Positions 36,535 through 49,200 are shown, counted from the stretch's first letter. The stretch: DNA of 64,000 bases from Eulemur rufifrons (GCF_041146395.1 NC_090989.1:122077501-122141500); one strand, 5' to 3'. The notes: generated by a model not told the origin, from the sequence alone. Translations and numbers: made by a program.

Positions 36535-36960
36535 CCAACTGTTTCAGTTATCTATCACCATGTAACAAATCGGCCCCAAACTTAGTGGCTTTAAACAACA
36601 ATCATTTTGTTGTATCTCACAATCTGGAGCCAGGAATTTGGGCAAGTCCTAGCTCTACCATTCTTCTGCTCCATGTGGCATTGACTGGGGTCACTCAGGT
36701 GTATTTATCTGGTGAATGGGCTGGGGTGGAGGGTCAAGATGCCTTCCTCAATCACAAATCTGCTGCCTCGGTGGAGACGGCTGGAAGGCCGGGCTCAGCT
36801 GAAGCCACTGACCGAAGGGCCTCCCTGTGGCCTCAGCAGTGTGACGCTTTCAGGGTAAATGGATTCTCCTGTGCTGGCTCAGGACTTCCAGAGCAAGTGT
36901 CCAAAGGGCAGGAGGAGGAAGGTGCCAAACTATGACCTGGGCCTGGAAACTGGCACAGAA
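36535..36960 (+). mobile_element. Ancient LTR-like interspersed repeat (family not named)
   Basis: Begins 'caccatgtaacaaatcggccccaaacttagtggc', a start shared by further copies at 45105-45712 and 46655-47165. Also has 'ttcttctgctccatgtgg', shared with 38905-39115 and 45713-46155. It holds a 144-codon frame that looks fortuitous. Confidence 0.5.
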
Positions 36961-37303
36961 TCACTTCTGCTGTGTTCTATCGTTGAAGCAATCACAGAGC
37001 CTGCCCAGATTGAAGAACAAGGGCCGTAGACCCCACATATCCATGGAAGGAATGTTGAAGAATTTATAACAATTTTTAATATGCCTCAGCAACTGTCTGA
37101 AAGGTGGTAATATTAATATTTGTTCTAAAGTTAAATCATCAAAGGGTTTCTCTGGAGAAGATGGCTGGCCATTGGCTTTTGTTTGGGTTGGAGTGTCTCC
37201 AGGCTGAGCAGGGAGGTCTAGGTGCTCAGGCATGCAGATATTGGTAGAGAGAGAAGCAGGCAGGGCCAATGGGAGAGAATAGAGTTATGCCCCTTGGACT
37301 TTA

Positions 37304-37632
37304 TTTATTTATTTTTGAGACAGAGTCTCACTCTGTTGCCCAGGCTAGAGTGCTTTGGCGTGAGCCTTGCTCACAGCAACCTCAAACTCCTGGGCTCAAG
37401 CGATCCTCCTGCCTCAGCCTCCTGAGTAGCTGGGACTACAGGCACATGCCACCATGCCCGGCTAATTTTTTCTATATATATTTTTAGCTGTCCATATAAT
37501 TTCTTTCTATTTTTAGTAGAGATGGGGTCTCGCTCTTGCTCAGGCTGGTCTCAAACTCCTGAGCTCAAACAATCCACCCACCTCGGCTTCCCAGAGTGCT
37601 AGAAATACAGGTGTGAGCCACTGCACCCGGCC
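37304..37632 (-). mobile_element. Strepsirrhine-type Alu
   Basis: Antisense Alu with the extended 'tagctgtccatataatttc' linker. A near-perfect 14-bp direct repeat flanks it (37290-37303 and 37633-37646, one mismatch). Confidence 0.9.
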
Positions 37633-37689
37633 CCCCTTGCACTTTAGAAAACAGAAATAAGCAATGCTTCTGTACTGTTACCATGGTGG

Positions 37690-37855
37690 GTGCCAGTGTC
37701 TTGGAGTCAGACAGTTCAGGTGACCTTATGCCAGGCAGGCACTTAAATTTTATGAGCTGAAGTTTTCTTATCGCCAAAATGGGGACAATAATTTTGCCTG
37801 CATTTCGGGTCATTGAAAAAGGTAATATATATAAAGTGTTTAGAAGCATACCTTC
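37690..37855 (-). mobile_element. MIR SINE
   Basis: Antisense MIR: 'cttggagtcagacagttcagg', 'aaaatggggacaataattttg', 'agtgtttagaagc'. Confidence 0.65.
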
Positions 37856-38544
37856 TCTTTCCGAAAATTTCTTATCATTGACTACAGGGTCAAACCGTTG
37901 GTCAAATCTTTCTCTTGCCTACGTGGGCCCCCAGGGAGGTGTCCTCTTGTGAAAGGGCCCCAAGCAGAGTCCTGCTGTCCAGGGGTCTGTCTCCCTCCCC
38001 TCCAAGCATCAAGCAGGTATATTTTTTTCTCCGGTGCCTAATGCACAGCAGAGCATTCTTAGAATCTTAACATTTTCCTGCTAAAAATCCTGCAGTACCT
38101 AGAGGTGAAGGGCTTTACCCAAAGTCACTCACTAGTCAGAGGCACAGCAGGCCAGGAGTCCAGTCCAGTACCTTGTAGCTAATGCAGCGGTAAGTTTTAT
38201 CATCTCCATCTTCTGAGATTTTAAGTAAATGTGTATAGCCTGGACTCTCCCACGGTTTTGGTTAAATTCACCAGAGACGCCATCAGGGCCTGGAATTTTA
38301 AGCTACAAATTCAATTTAGTACATATAGGACTACTCAGGTTGCCTATTCCTTCTTAAGAGAGTTTTGATAGTTTAGATTTTTCAAGTAATTGATCTATTT
38401 CATTTAAGCTGCAGAATCTTTTGATACAGTTGTTCATAACATACCCTTATTTCTCATAGTACTAGGGCCAGGAGTCTAACCCCACTGTCTCTGCCTCCAA
38501 GGTCTTTTAATCACTTTGTTCTACTGCAACTGACTCCCCTTAGC

Positions 38545-38660
38545 TCCCTGGAGAGGGAGATAATAGTCACCCGTTTTATAGAAGAGAAAGGTCAGAGGGG
38601 ATGTACCTCTAGTAAGAGGCAGGGGCAAGATTTGAACCTAGGCCTGTTCTGGCTGAAGAG
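38545..38660 (+). mobile_element. MIR SINE fragment
   Basis: Sense MIR core: 'agataatagtcacccgttttatagaagagaaag', 'gtaagaggcaggggcaagatttgaacc'. A weaker sense MIR piece may also lie at 38090-38170. Confidence 0.6.
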
Positions 38661-38904
38661 TCACTTCCTTTTTTTCCATGATGAGTTATTGCCCATCCCC
38701 ACTGCTCTTCACCCATCCCAGTGGCCCTCCCTCTCCCTGAGCAAGGAATCCAAACCTCTGGGGGTGGGACCACCATGGGGATGTTGAAAAGCTCTCCAGG
38801 TGATTCTAACGCAGTTAAGGTGAGAACCACTGTTGGGCCTGCTCAGCCAGTGTGGTCGTGCCTACCCAGCCACGTGCCGAGTGTTATGTGGGAGGAGGAG
38901 ATGG

Positions 38905-39115
38905 CACAGGGCTCAGCTGGGTGGTTCTTCTGCTCCATGTGGTGTTGGCTAGGGTCATTCATGTGACCACATTCAGGTGGGAGCCTGGCTAGGGTGAGAG
39001 TGACCAAGATGGGTTTTCTGATGACTTCACTGGGGTGTCAGGAAGAGCTGAGGGATGGCCAGTTTCCTCTATCTCCATGTGGTCTCTCATCATTTCAGTA
39101 GTCTAACCTGAGCTT
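38905..39115 (+). mobile_element. Ancient LTR-like repeat fragment
   Basis: Shares 'tggttcttctgctccatgtg' and the following stretch with the copy at 45713-46155 and, less closely, with 36535-36960. Confidence 0.45.
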
Positions 39116-39123
39116 TCTTCCTA

Positions 39124-39286
39124 TTTTTTATTTTTGTTTGAGACAGAGTCTCATTCTGTTGTCTGGGCTAGTGTGCCAGAGGATCAGCCTAGCTCACAGC
39201 AACTTCAAACTCCTGGGCTCAAGTGATCCTCCTGCCTCAGCCTCCCAAGTAGTTGGGATTACAGGCATGAGCCACCTTGCCCGACC
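39124..39286 (-). mobile_element. Internally deleted (monomer-length) Alu
   Basis: Reads from the right-monomer end ('gagacagagtctcattctg', 'atcagcctagctcacagcaac') straight into the left-monomer start ('tgagccaccttgcccgacc') in 163 bp, so the middle, including the linker, is missing. Confidence 0.8.
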
Positions 39287-39291
39287 GTTCC

Positions 39292-39598
39292 TCTTTTTTT
39301 TGTGTGTGTGTAGAGACAAGGCCTCGCTATTTTGTACAGGCTCGAGTACAATGGTGCGATCATAGCTCACTGCAAACCTTGAATTCTTGGGGTCAAAGGA
39401 TCCTCCTGCCTCAGCCTTCCAAGTAGCTGGGATTACAGGTGCATGCCACCATGCCTGACTAGTTTTTAAAAATTTTGTTATAGAGATGGGGTCTCACTGT
39501 GTTGCCCAGGCTGATTGTGAACTCCTGGCCTCAAGTGGTCTTCCTGCTTTGGCCTCCCAAAGTGTTGGGAATATAGCTGTGAACTACCACATTCAGTG
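39292..39598 (-). mobile_element. Alu SINE, older dimer
   Basis: Antisense Alu with a TTTTTTTTGTGTGTGTGTAG lead, a standard linker (39460-39482) and a diverged 5' end. Confidence 0.9.
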
Positions 39599-39664
39599 AA
39601 ATTCTTAATAATTTTTGAACAAGGAGCCTTGAATGTCATTTTGCCCTGGGCCCTGAGAGTTTTA

Positions 39665-40015
<351 letters not shown>

Positions 40016-40284
40016 GAGAGTTTTAATTATAATTCTCTTCTTCCAAGCTCCTTCTCAAGGAAGACTTTCCATTATCTTGGAAAATGGGAGAAAGGGAAAG
40101 ACAAGGAGAAAAAAGCCCTTAACAGCAGAATGATGGGTTGGAAGTGAGGGGCAGGGAAGGGCTGTATTTATAGAAACCATCCCTCCAGGTTAGAACACAG
40201 ACAGGTTGAGAAATTTTGTTCTGTTTACTGGATGTTGACTGAAAATTCTGGCTAAGAAGAGGGGTGTTAGGAAGAGAAATGGGA

Positions 40285-40500
40285 TTCTGAAATCTCACAA
40301 GTTTACTTAACCTTTCTAAGTCTCTGTTCCCTCCTTTGTAAAACAATATAGTAACCCTAATGCGTGTTGGTGAGGATAAAATGAGACACGTTTCTTTAAA
40401 GGAGATGATATGTGAATGAACAAAATCAAAAACAAGAGAAACAAAATAAAGGAATGATATGTTTATAGGGACTGGCACATAGCAGTTACTCAGCACAGAC
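40285..40500 (-). mobile_element. MIR SINE
   Basis: Antisense MIR: 'cttaacctttctaagtctctg', 'gtgaggataaaatgag', 'gactggcacatagcagttactcagc'. Confidence 0.75.
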
Positions 40501-40539
40501 TCCTGCTTCTCATTGGTCTTTGAAAGCTGGACTAGGAGT

Positions 40540-41020
<481 letters not shown>

Positions 41021-41064
41021 CAAGTAGATGTCATGAAACCAATATACGCATAATTATGAGTTGG

Positions 41065-41180
41065 TTTGTTCATCCCATACATGTTTATTAAGCATTAGAA
41101 AGATGAATAAGACACAGTCCTCACTCTGAAGCCCACAAGCTGGTAGGGAAGACACGTGCCCACTAGAGACATACCCATTG
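41065..41180 (-). mobile_element. L2 LINE fragment
   Basis: 'tacatgtttattaagcattag' and 'gatgaataagacacagtcctc' match the antisense L2 3' end. Confidence 0.5.
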
Positions 41181-41389
41181 TCTCTAGTGCCAATACAGAG
41201 AGAAAAACACTAGTCTATCTTTATTGATAGTTTAGCTGTGTTGCAACTAATTAGTATTCACTGCAACTCTTTGCTGTAGGTTTTATCATTATCATTGTCA
41301 TTTTATATATGAGGCAAGAGAGACAGATAATTTATTTGCTTGAAATCAAGCAGCTTAGCATCTCATAGAAGAGAAACCAGCTCATTCTG

Positions 41390-41870
41390 CTCAGGTAAAT
41401 GAAGAAGGAAGCCAAAGGGAGTGAGTGACCTATGAGTGAATGTAGAAGAATTAGAACTTTAACAGGCAGAGGAAGAGGGAAGTGAATTCCAGGAAGGGGA
41501 ATTATAATATGCAAATATGTGAAGTTGTGAAAATCCAAAACAAGTATTTCAAAACATACCAAGTTGCTTTGGAGCATCAAAGGAAAGAAAGCGTACATCT
41601 ATCTGGGAGATTCTGAAAAGGCCTTCACGTGGATCATAAAAGATGTGGAAGAGTTCCAAGGCCAAGTTGGGATGGAAGGCATCTTGGAGGAAATAAAAAA
41701 GCACTAGAAAAGCCATTAATGCAGAAATAAGAGACCTGTAGGGGATGAAGGAGTAGATAAATTTTGAATGAAATGTAGTCGTGGGTGGTAAGTCTGAATA
41801 AGCCATGCTGTGAAAGAACTTTGAATGTCAGGGTGAGGTGATATCTGTTTCATTGGACAGGTAGAGGTGA
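41390..41870 (+). mobile_element. Possible ancient repeat, not named
   Basis: Purine-rich with 'aacaggcagaggaagaggg' and a layout like the block at 17160-17995. Assignment is weak. 41871-42510 shows nothing recognised. Confidence 0.25.
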
Positions 41871-42513
41871 GGTCTCAGTTGGCCTGGAGTGCAAAACTCG
41901 AATTCTTGCAGGGACCGGGCACAGATGAAAAGTAGTCTGGGTATAAAAATAACGAACTTGGAGGCACCCACGTCTCACACTTATCACTCAGGAATACAGA
42001 GCCACCTGGCTAGAATCTTTGACTTTTTAAAAGCAGAAAAAAATCCAGATTCATCTTAGGTAAAATTTCTTGCTTTAAAATGTTAACAACTACTTAAAAA
42101 TGTGTGCAGGCTAAACAAAACTTGTCTAAGGGCCAGGTGAAGCCCGTGAGTGGCCATGTGAAATGTCTTCTCTCCTCAGGCATTTGAAGAACTAGACGGC
42201 GGTGTGGAGGAACAGGCGGGGCAGAGGGGGAGGGAGAACAGAGAAAGGTCCAGCCGGAGCCCTCTGCTGCTCCAGCCCTCTTTCCATCCTGACAAAGAAA
42301 CCCGAGTGTCCATCTCTTAAGTGTTTGCATTTGGAGGAGGTTGTTTTTATTTTTGCCTTTTGGAATCCTCTCTAGCACCGATTTGCCAGACAACTTTGGA
42401 TTGGACCTGGGAGTTGGTTCTTACTTTTCAGGCTTCCGAACTGAAAAATGTTATGTAGCCTATCCTCCTTCAGTGGTTAGTTGCTTGTCCCACGGGTGAG
42501 GCCTCTTATAAGC

Positions 42514-42540
42514 TGTGTGTGTGTGTGTGTGTGTGTGTGT

Positions 42541-42574
<34 letters not shown>
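42514..42574 (+). repeat. Compound (TG)n(GA)n microsatellite
   Basis: About 14 TG units (42514-42541) run almost directly into about 16 GA units (to 42574), with one ACA interruption. Confidence 0.95.
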
Positions 42575-42577
<3 letters not shown>

Positions 42578-42859
42578 TGAGATCTTCCTTCTGAAGGACT
42601 TCCTCAAGAATTAACAGCAGATCTTCTGGCCTGAGCTTCCTGAACCCTGCAGGAGCCAACACTCAGGGACACAGAACGCTCTGGCTGCCGTAGTCTCGGG
42701 TGGTCTACTGACCAAACTTATAATCTTGCCTGACTACCTTAGACATGGAGGTTATTAGTCAACCATGGTGAAGGAAAATGCTCCACCCTATTGGGCCTGT
42801 GGACCTCCATGTGCTGGGGTGACAAGGAACAGAGTGAAAGAAGTATCAGCATCAGCAGA

Positions 42860-43025
42860 GCCACATTAGAATGTTTTGATTGTTGGATGACCGTGGGCAA
42901 GTTACCTCACCTCTCTGTGCCTGAGTTCCCACATCCACAAAATACAGCCAGAAATATTCGCCTCACAGGGGTATCGTGAAGATTCAGTGAGATCACGAAT
43001 GTGGAGGTACCTGACACCTCGTTAT
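42860..43025 (-). mobile_element. MIR SINE
   Basis: Antisense MIR: 'gaccgtgggcaagttacctcacctctctgtgcctg' in adjoining pieces, then 'cacaaaatacagcc'. Confidence 0.75.
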
Positions 43026-43055
43026 GCTGGATCGGAGAGGAAAGAATTGGAGCTA

Positions 43056-43408
<353 letters not shown>

Positions 43409-43424
43409 CTTGATTCCACAGCTT

Positions 43425-43670
43425 ACAGTAGCAGCTACCACGAGTTCAGTAATGACTGTGTGCCAGGCTCTGTGCATTATCCTTAAACATCCTTGCAATA
43501 GCCCAGCATGGATGGAGGTGTGATTATTAGTATTATCCTCATTTTACAAGTGAGGAAACTGAGGCACAGAAAAGTAAAATAACTTGTCCAAGGCTTCACA
43601 GGTAAGTGGTGGAGCCAGGCTATCTGATTCCAGAGCCAATACTTTCTAACAATGTGAACTTTCCTCTGTT
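43425..43670 (+). mobile_element. MIR SINE, long copy
   Basis: Sense MIR: 'tgactgtgtgccaggctctg', 'tattatcctcattttacaag', 'gaggaaactgaggcacagaa', 'aacttgtccaaggcttcacagg', 'gtggagccaggctatctgattcc'. Confidence 0.9.
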
Positions 43671-43792
43671 TCTACAGCTATAAAATGGGGAAATCTTTGT
43701 GAAGATTAGGAATAATGTATCTAAAATGACTCTCATGGCAGTGTCTGGTATTTCAGGGATATTAACTGTTTTTACTAAATGCTCAGAGTTAT

Positions 43793-44190
43793 GGAGTGAA
43801 TTGTATTCCCCCCAAAGATGTCGAAGTTCTAACCTCCAGTGCCTATGAAGGTGACATTATTTGGAAATGGGGTCTTTGCATATAATCAAGTTAAGATGAA
43901 GTCATTAGGGTAGGACATGTGGACACAGAGACAGACATACACACAAGAAGAATGCCATGTGAAGACGAAGAAAGAGATTGGAGTGATGCATCAACAAGCC
44001 AAGGAATGACAAAGATTGCCAGCAAAATGGCAGAAGCTAGGAGGGAGGCTTGGAACATATTCTCTCTCACAACCCTCAGAAGGACCCAACCCTGCTGACC
44101 CTCTAATTCTGTGAGAATAGATTTCTGTTATTTTAAGCTACCTAGTTTATGATACTTTGTTATGGCATCCCTAGGAAACAAATATACTCA
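43793..44190 (+). mobile_element. MLT1-type MaLR LTR
   Basis: Block order 'gtgaattgtattcccccc', 'ttatttggaaatggggtctttgc', 'aagttaagatgaagtcattaggg', 'gattggagtgatgcatcaac', 'ttctgtgagaatagatttctg', 'cctaggaaacaaatatac'. Solo LTR. Confidence 0.9.
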
Positions 44191-45050
44191 GTACATGCTA
44201 CTTCTATCTTAATCTACTTTGGGTCTCTGAGTGTATAGAGCAGCCTGCCCCTGAGCACTCTGGGGGTGCTGCAGGCATCGGGCCTGCAGCCTGACTCTGC
44301 AGACACATCAGTCTAACATGGCACGGTGAGGTGGAACCGAGGTCAGCTTTTCCAGGCCCCAACTGCTTTCTGTGCTCTCCTTGGAGTACGTTCCTACTAA
44401 CCTCATGCTACCCTGCATGTCTTTAAAGAAGAATGTCTTTATTTATTTAATTTTTTTTACACGTTCAGAGAAACTTCTCTAGTAACGGACTATAGAAATG
44501 ATCCCTGAAAGTATAGTCTTAAGAATGTCTTTAATAAGCTCATTCAGAAGAAAGTACTGACAAGAAAATCGTTCCTCCCAAGTGAATGAATCACACTCGA
44601 ATGGCGAGATCTCAGATACATTGGTGCCTGGTTGGAAAAGATTTTGAGGTCAAAGGGGGCCCGCCCAGACCCTCACATCTGCATGTCCTGTAGGCCACGA
44701 ACTCCGCGTATGTTCTCTTCATGCAGACACCCATGTTGAGAGACATTAGGGATCTTTGCTAGCAGAGAAGCCTAGGCAAGCGCCTCAGGCCTTCAGGGAT
44801 ATCAGGGCTCCTCAGAGAGCATCTGGAAATGGGGAGGTGAGAGGACCTAAGGGAGCCTAAGGGATTTATGGTTAAAGCTTGGAAAACAATTAGAGTTGGA
44901 ATGAGCTCACCTAGCAGCAGCCAGGCCCCGCCCGACACTACTGTCTAGTAACTCTAGCAGCAAAATTCCCTCAGGTTGATTTTCAGGAAAGGAAAAGAAA
45001 TCCCCAAACAGGAAGATAATCACAGCTGTTTAGCAGGGTGGAGAACACGA
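44191..45050. other. Intergenic, nothing recognised
   Basis: About 860 bp with no gene and no confident repeat. Confidence 0.4.
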
Positions 45051-45104
45051 TCCATTTATGTCCACTGTTTCTGTTATCCACTGGGACGTAACCAACCACC
45101 TGTA

Positions 45105-45712
45105 TGAAGTGTCTACTCTTGTATAACAACTTACCCCAAATTTAGTAGCTTAAAATGACAAATAGTTATTTTCTCACACAGTTTCTGAGGGTCAGGCTTC
45201 CAGGATCAGCTTAGGTGAGCAGGTCTAGTCAGAGGCTCTCACGAGGCTGCTGTCGAGCTCCAGCTGCGACTTAGTCAGCTCGAGGCTCGCCAGGGCTGGA
45301 GGATTTGCTTGCAAGATGGCTTGCTCACGTGGCTGTCGGTAGGAGGTCTCATCTCTTGCTCACTGTTGTCCAGATGCCTGTTCCTCACCACGTGGGCCTA
45401 GGGTGACTAACCATCCCGGTCTGTCCAGAACTGAGGGGGTTCTCAGGATGTGAGACTTTCAATGCTAAAACCAGGAAGTCCTGGGCAACCCTGGGATGAG
45501 TTGCTCACCCCGTGGGGGCCTCTCCACGGAAAGGACAGGAAGAGCGATCTGACAGAGGGACCCAGACAAGGTCCTTTATAGCCTAATCCTGGAGGTACCA
45601 TACCATGCTGGCCATGCAGACCAGCCCTGGTACCAAGTGCATAGGGCCTATACAGGGGTGTGACTGTCAGGAGGTGGGATCACTGTGACCATGTTGGAGG
45701 CTGCCCGCCACA
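45105..45712 (+). mobile_element. Ancient LTR-like repeat split by a DNA transposon
   Basis: Starts 'gtataacaacttaccccaaatttag' and includes 'ctcacacagtttctgagggtcagg', 'ctcgaggctcgccagggctgg', 'cctttatagcctaatcctgg', ending 'gttggaggctgcccgccaca'. Interrupted at about 45410-45510 by a TIR element. Confidence 0.6.
45410..45510 (+). mobile_element. Short hAT-like TIR element nested in the LTR-like repeat
   Basis: Begins TAGGGTGACTAACCATCCCG and ends GGATGAGTTGCTCACCCC; the ends are imperfect inverted repeats. GTGGG(C/G)CCT-like sequence flanks both sides, consistent with a target duplication of about 8 bp. Confidence 0.6.
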
Positions 45713-46155
45713 TTGCCCCAAAACTCAGGTTTAAAACAACAACCACTTTAGGATCTCTGATACCTGTGGGCTAACCAGACTCAGCCTGGTGGTTCTTCTG
45801 CTCCATGTGATGTTGGTTGAAGCCATAGTCATCTGGGGCTCAACAGGGCTGAAATCCAAAATGACTCACTCACCAGGCTGGCAGTTGGTACTGGCCGGCA
45901 GCTTGGAGCCCTGATGAGGCTATCAGCAGGACAGTCTCGGTTCTCCTCCATGTGACCTCTCCATGTGGAATGGGCTGGGTTCTGAGAGGGGACATCCCAA
46001 GAACAAGCACTGCAAGAGGAAGGAAACAGAAGCTGCTGGTGGTCCTGAGGCCTGAGATTCAGAAGTCCTTGAACATCTTATGATACAGTCTGTTGCCAGT
46101 GTGGTCACAGGCTAGCCCAGGTGTCATTGGGAAATACACAAAATTTCCAGAGGTG
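45713..46155 (+). mobile_element. Ancient LTR-like repeat copy
   Basis: 'cattgccccaaaactcaggtttaaaacaac', 'tggttcttctgctccatgtg', later 'gtggtcacaggctagcccagg'. Belongs with 36535 and 38905. Confidence 0.5.
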
Positions 46156-46204
46156 GAGGGGTATTCCAGGCGCTCTCAAATTCCTGGGTCCATAACTCTG
46201 GCTT

Positions 46205-46519
46205 TTATTTTTTTAAATATTTTTTAATTTTTAAGAGTTACATAAGAAACTGATGTTCATTTTAGAAAAATTAGAAAACACAGACATAAGAAAGAAGCTA
46301 TTATGTCAATACCTAGAGATAATCACCACTTAATTTTAGTATATAGCATCCCAGAATTTATTCTATGCAAAAGTAATAATTTTATTTGACAAAAATGAAA
46401 CCATTCTGTACATACTGTTTTGGAACCTGCTGTTTTTACTTAAAATTATAGGTTGAACATCTTACCATGTCAATTAATATGCAACTATATCATTAGTTTA
46501 AGGGTTGCATGGTGTTTCA
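46205..46519 (-). mobile_element. Old L1 3' end
   Basis: Antisense L1M pattern: 'tactgttttggaacctgctgtttttactt', 'catcttaccatgtcaattaatatgc', 'gggttgcatggtgtttcattat'. Confidence 0.6.
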
Positions 46520-46542
46520 TTATATATATATATATATATATA
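46520..46542 (+). repeat. (TA)n microsatellite
   Basis: About 11 uninterrupted TA units at the end of the L1 fragment. Confidence 0.95.
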
Positions 46543-46654
46543 CCAACCAAGATTCTTGATTGCAGCAATAGAAACCAATTCTGTTTAACTTAATCGGAAA
46601 AAAAGGAATTTTTTGGAAGGTATTGGGTAGCCCACAGAATCTATCATATGTTTG

Positions 46655-47165
46655 TTTAGTGTTTCATTAGCTATTGCAGTGTAACAATTCACCAAAGATG
46701 GTAGTATAAAGTAACCACCATTTCATTATGCTTATAAGTTCTGTGGGTCAGAAATTCTGACAGGACACAGCAGAGATAATGCCACAATGTCTGGGACCTC
46801 AGTTGGAAAACTCTAACTTGGAGTGACATGAAAGGCTGGGGTGTGGGTAGGTGGATAGAATCATCTGGAAGCTTCTTCCTTCACATGTTTGGGGCCCTGG
46901 GCTAGGCTGGCACTCTCTTGACCAGAGTGCCTATACCTGGTCTCCCCACGCAGGTTGGGCGCCTTAACAGGGTGGCAGCCTCTGGATTGTCTGACTTCTA
47001 ACAAAGTGGCTCAGTTTTTCAGAAGCTGGTATTCCAGCAAACGAGGAGGAAGCTGTGTGGCCTTTTATGACCTATCCTTGGAAGCCATAAAGTGTCATTT
47101 CCACCATATTGCGTTGAACAAAGTAGTCATAAGTCTGCTCAGATAGGAAGGGGGAGGACATAGAC
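46655..47165 (+). mobile_element. Ancient LTR-like repeat copy
   Basis: 'agctattgcagtgtaacaattcacc', 'aagttctgtgggtcagaaattctg', 'cttttatgacctatccttggaagcc'. Diverged member of the group at 36.5-47.6 kb. Confidence 0.45.
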
Positions 47166-47214
47166 TCCACTTCTCAATGGGACAATTGTCAAAGAATTTG
47201 TGTCCGTGTTCTAA

Positions 47215-47560
47215 AACCACCACAATTAGGGTAAGCTGTTGTAATAAAGAGACCCCAGCCTAGAGTGGTTTAATGAATATAGTTTATTTCTCTCTCACAT
47301 CACAGTTCCAATGTGAAAAGTCTAGGTCACTGAGGTTGCTCTGCTCCACCAGACACTTAAGTCTATGCCTCTGGAATCTAGATTCTACTGCCAACATGGC
47401 AATCTTGAAAGTCACCTGTGTCATTGTGGGCAAAGCCATAGGCAGGAGTGTCTCACTCAACCACGCTCAGCTCACATGCCTGTACCTTGCCTGCCAAGGA
47501 GCAGGGAGTGGGGATATCGGCCTTCCTCCTGCGTCTGTAGCGGAAAGCAGGGTGGTTCCC
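47215..47560 (+). mobile_element. Decayed repeat related to the LTR-like group
   Basis: 'taagctgttgtaataaagagacccc' and 'tttatttctctctcacatcacagttcc' resemble antisense mammalian LTR or MER elements. Family not assigned. Confidence 0.35.
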
Positions 47561-47639
47561 CTCCTACCTTAGAATTTCTCCGTAAGAGAAATGATTATTA
47601 GATGCTGGATACCCTGAAAAGCAACTAATTGCTAGTAGA

Positions 47640-47815
47640 ATATAGATGAATCACATCCCATCCCTTATTGTTAGATATTTAGGTTGATAACATGCTATGG
47701 ATAACATGTTATTTGCACTGTTGCAAGGAACGTTTTTCTACAAATATCTTTGAATGCTTGTAAGAATTTCTTTTCCTTTAAGATAAATTCCAAGCAGTAA
47801 TGTCATAGTTTCTGA
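47640..47815 (-). mobile_element. Old L1 3' end fragment
   Basis: 'agatatttaggttgataacatgc', 'gcaaggaacgtttttctac', 'taagataaattccaagcag' match the antisense L1M pattern and may continue 46205-46519. Confidence 0.5.
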
Positions 47816-47999
47816 TTTCTGCACCTAGTCCCACAGGATCCCATTAAAGAGAGTAACCACCCTCTTCTCTTCAAGTCCAGAAGGCAACTCAGGAATTTGT
47901 GTGAGCCTGGGAGAAAGAGTAGAGAGATCCAGCATGTACTGTCAAGCATAATCCCAGGATTAGGTGTCGCTATGTCCCTGATCACAACCCACTCCTGTT

Positions 48000-48200
48000 T
48001 ATGAAGCACTGTGTGAGGGCTTTACATATGTTATCTCATTTAATCTTCATATAAAACACATGCAGAAGGCACTATTTTCACTTGGTGGATAGGGAAGCTG
48101 AGGTTCTAACAGATTAAGTAACTTGTCCAAGGCCTTAGAGTTAGACTGAATCCCAAATCAGTGCTTTGAATCACTTCCTCTGTCTCAGAACACTTGCTCC
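48000..48200 (+). mobile_element. MIR SINE
   Basis: Sense MIR: 'gggctttacatatgttatctcatttaatc', 'aagtaacttgtccaaggcc'. Confidence 0.85.
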
Positions 48201-48229
48201 TAGGATACTCTTGCTCAAATCCCAGCTGC

Positions 48230-48528
48230 TATACGGTAGGAAGCCCAAGCCATGTGAAGAGGCTGGGTGTAGACATTTCAGTTAACAGGCCTAGTCACGC
48301 TCCCAGCTGAGAGCCAGCATCAGTTACCAGCCATGTGAATGAGCCACGCTGGACTTTTCAGGCCAGCTAAGCCCCTCGCTGGCCGCAGCCCAAATGACAT
48401 TACATGGAGCAGAATTGCTCAGTTAAGCTTAGGCAATTCAAAAAGAGCTGAGAGCTAATAAAGTGGTGGTGGCTTTAAGTCACTAAGTTTTGGCAAGATT
48501 TGTTACCCAGCAGTGGATAACCAAAACA
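48230..48528 (+). mobile_element. MLT1-type LTR fragment
   Basis: 'cagttaccagccatgtgaatgagccacgctgg' pattern, then 'taagtcactaagttttggcaag' and 'ttacccagcagtggataacc'. Confidence 0.65.
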
Positions 48529-49200
48529 AGGGGGAGTTGCTCATTCCTGGATGAGTCCCAGCAGGAGGGGTTCCTGCTCCAGGGTTGGGTGGAGGAGGGG
48601 ACCTTCCATGGGCCTTGAGGAGTTCAGCCCACGAGTCTGGGTCTGTGTATGCTAATTTTTCTTTTTCCTTGCCCCAGCTGGGAAAAAATTCATTGAGTCA
48701 CGGGCTGGGAGAAGAAACTGTATGTGAACGAGTTAACAGAAATCTGGGCAAGATTCCCGAAGCAAATAATGTTGATTCTCAGCACAAAGGAGGCATTGCC
48801 TAATGCCGCTTAAGCTCACATAAACAGTCATTGCTTTATGACTGATTTGCTATTTTTGAAATTTTCCAGTTTGAAAAAAGTAACCATAATAAGCATCATT
48901 AAAAAAAATAATAACAGCATTTGGAAATGCCTAAACACTGCGCACAGTTCCTGAGGGGCAGAAGAGGGTCCTTGTCCGTGGGGACTAGTCTTCACAGTCC
49001 TGTGGACGGGGAGTGATGCCAAGATGACCTTGAGGTAGCCCCAGTTGGCACCTGGATCCCAAAGTAAAATCCAACTCCTCCCTCCCCGTCAAAGAGCCAC
49101 GGAGGAAATTCATGGTGGCTCAGGGAGGTGGTGGCTCCTTGGCCTCTGTCAGCCTCTGTTGTTTACTCTCCCACCTCTGACCTCTCAGTCCTTTCCAGTT
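48529..49200. other. Intergenic, nothing recognised
   Basis: No gene or confident repeat. Confidence 0.4.

Noticed and set aside
36501..36935. 144-codon plus-strand frame
   Set aside because: Lies inside an old LTR-like repeat; no domain, no splice structure.
36961..37269. 102-codon minus-strand frame
   Set aside because: Starts with TTG, not ATG, and resembles no protein; probably chance.
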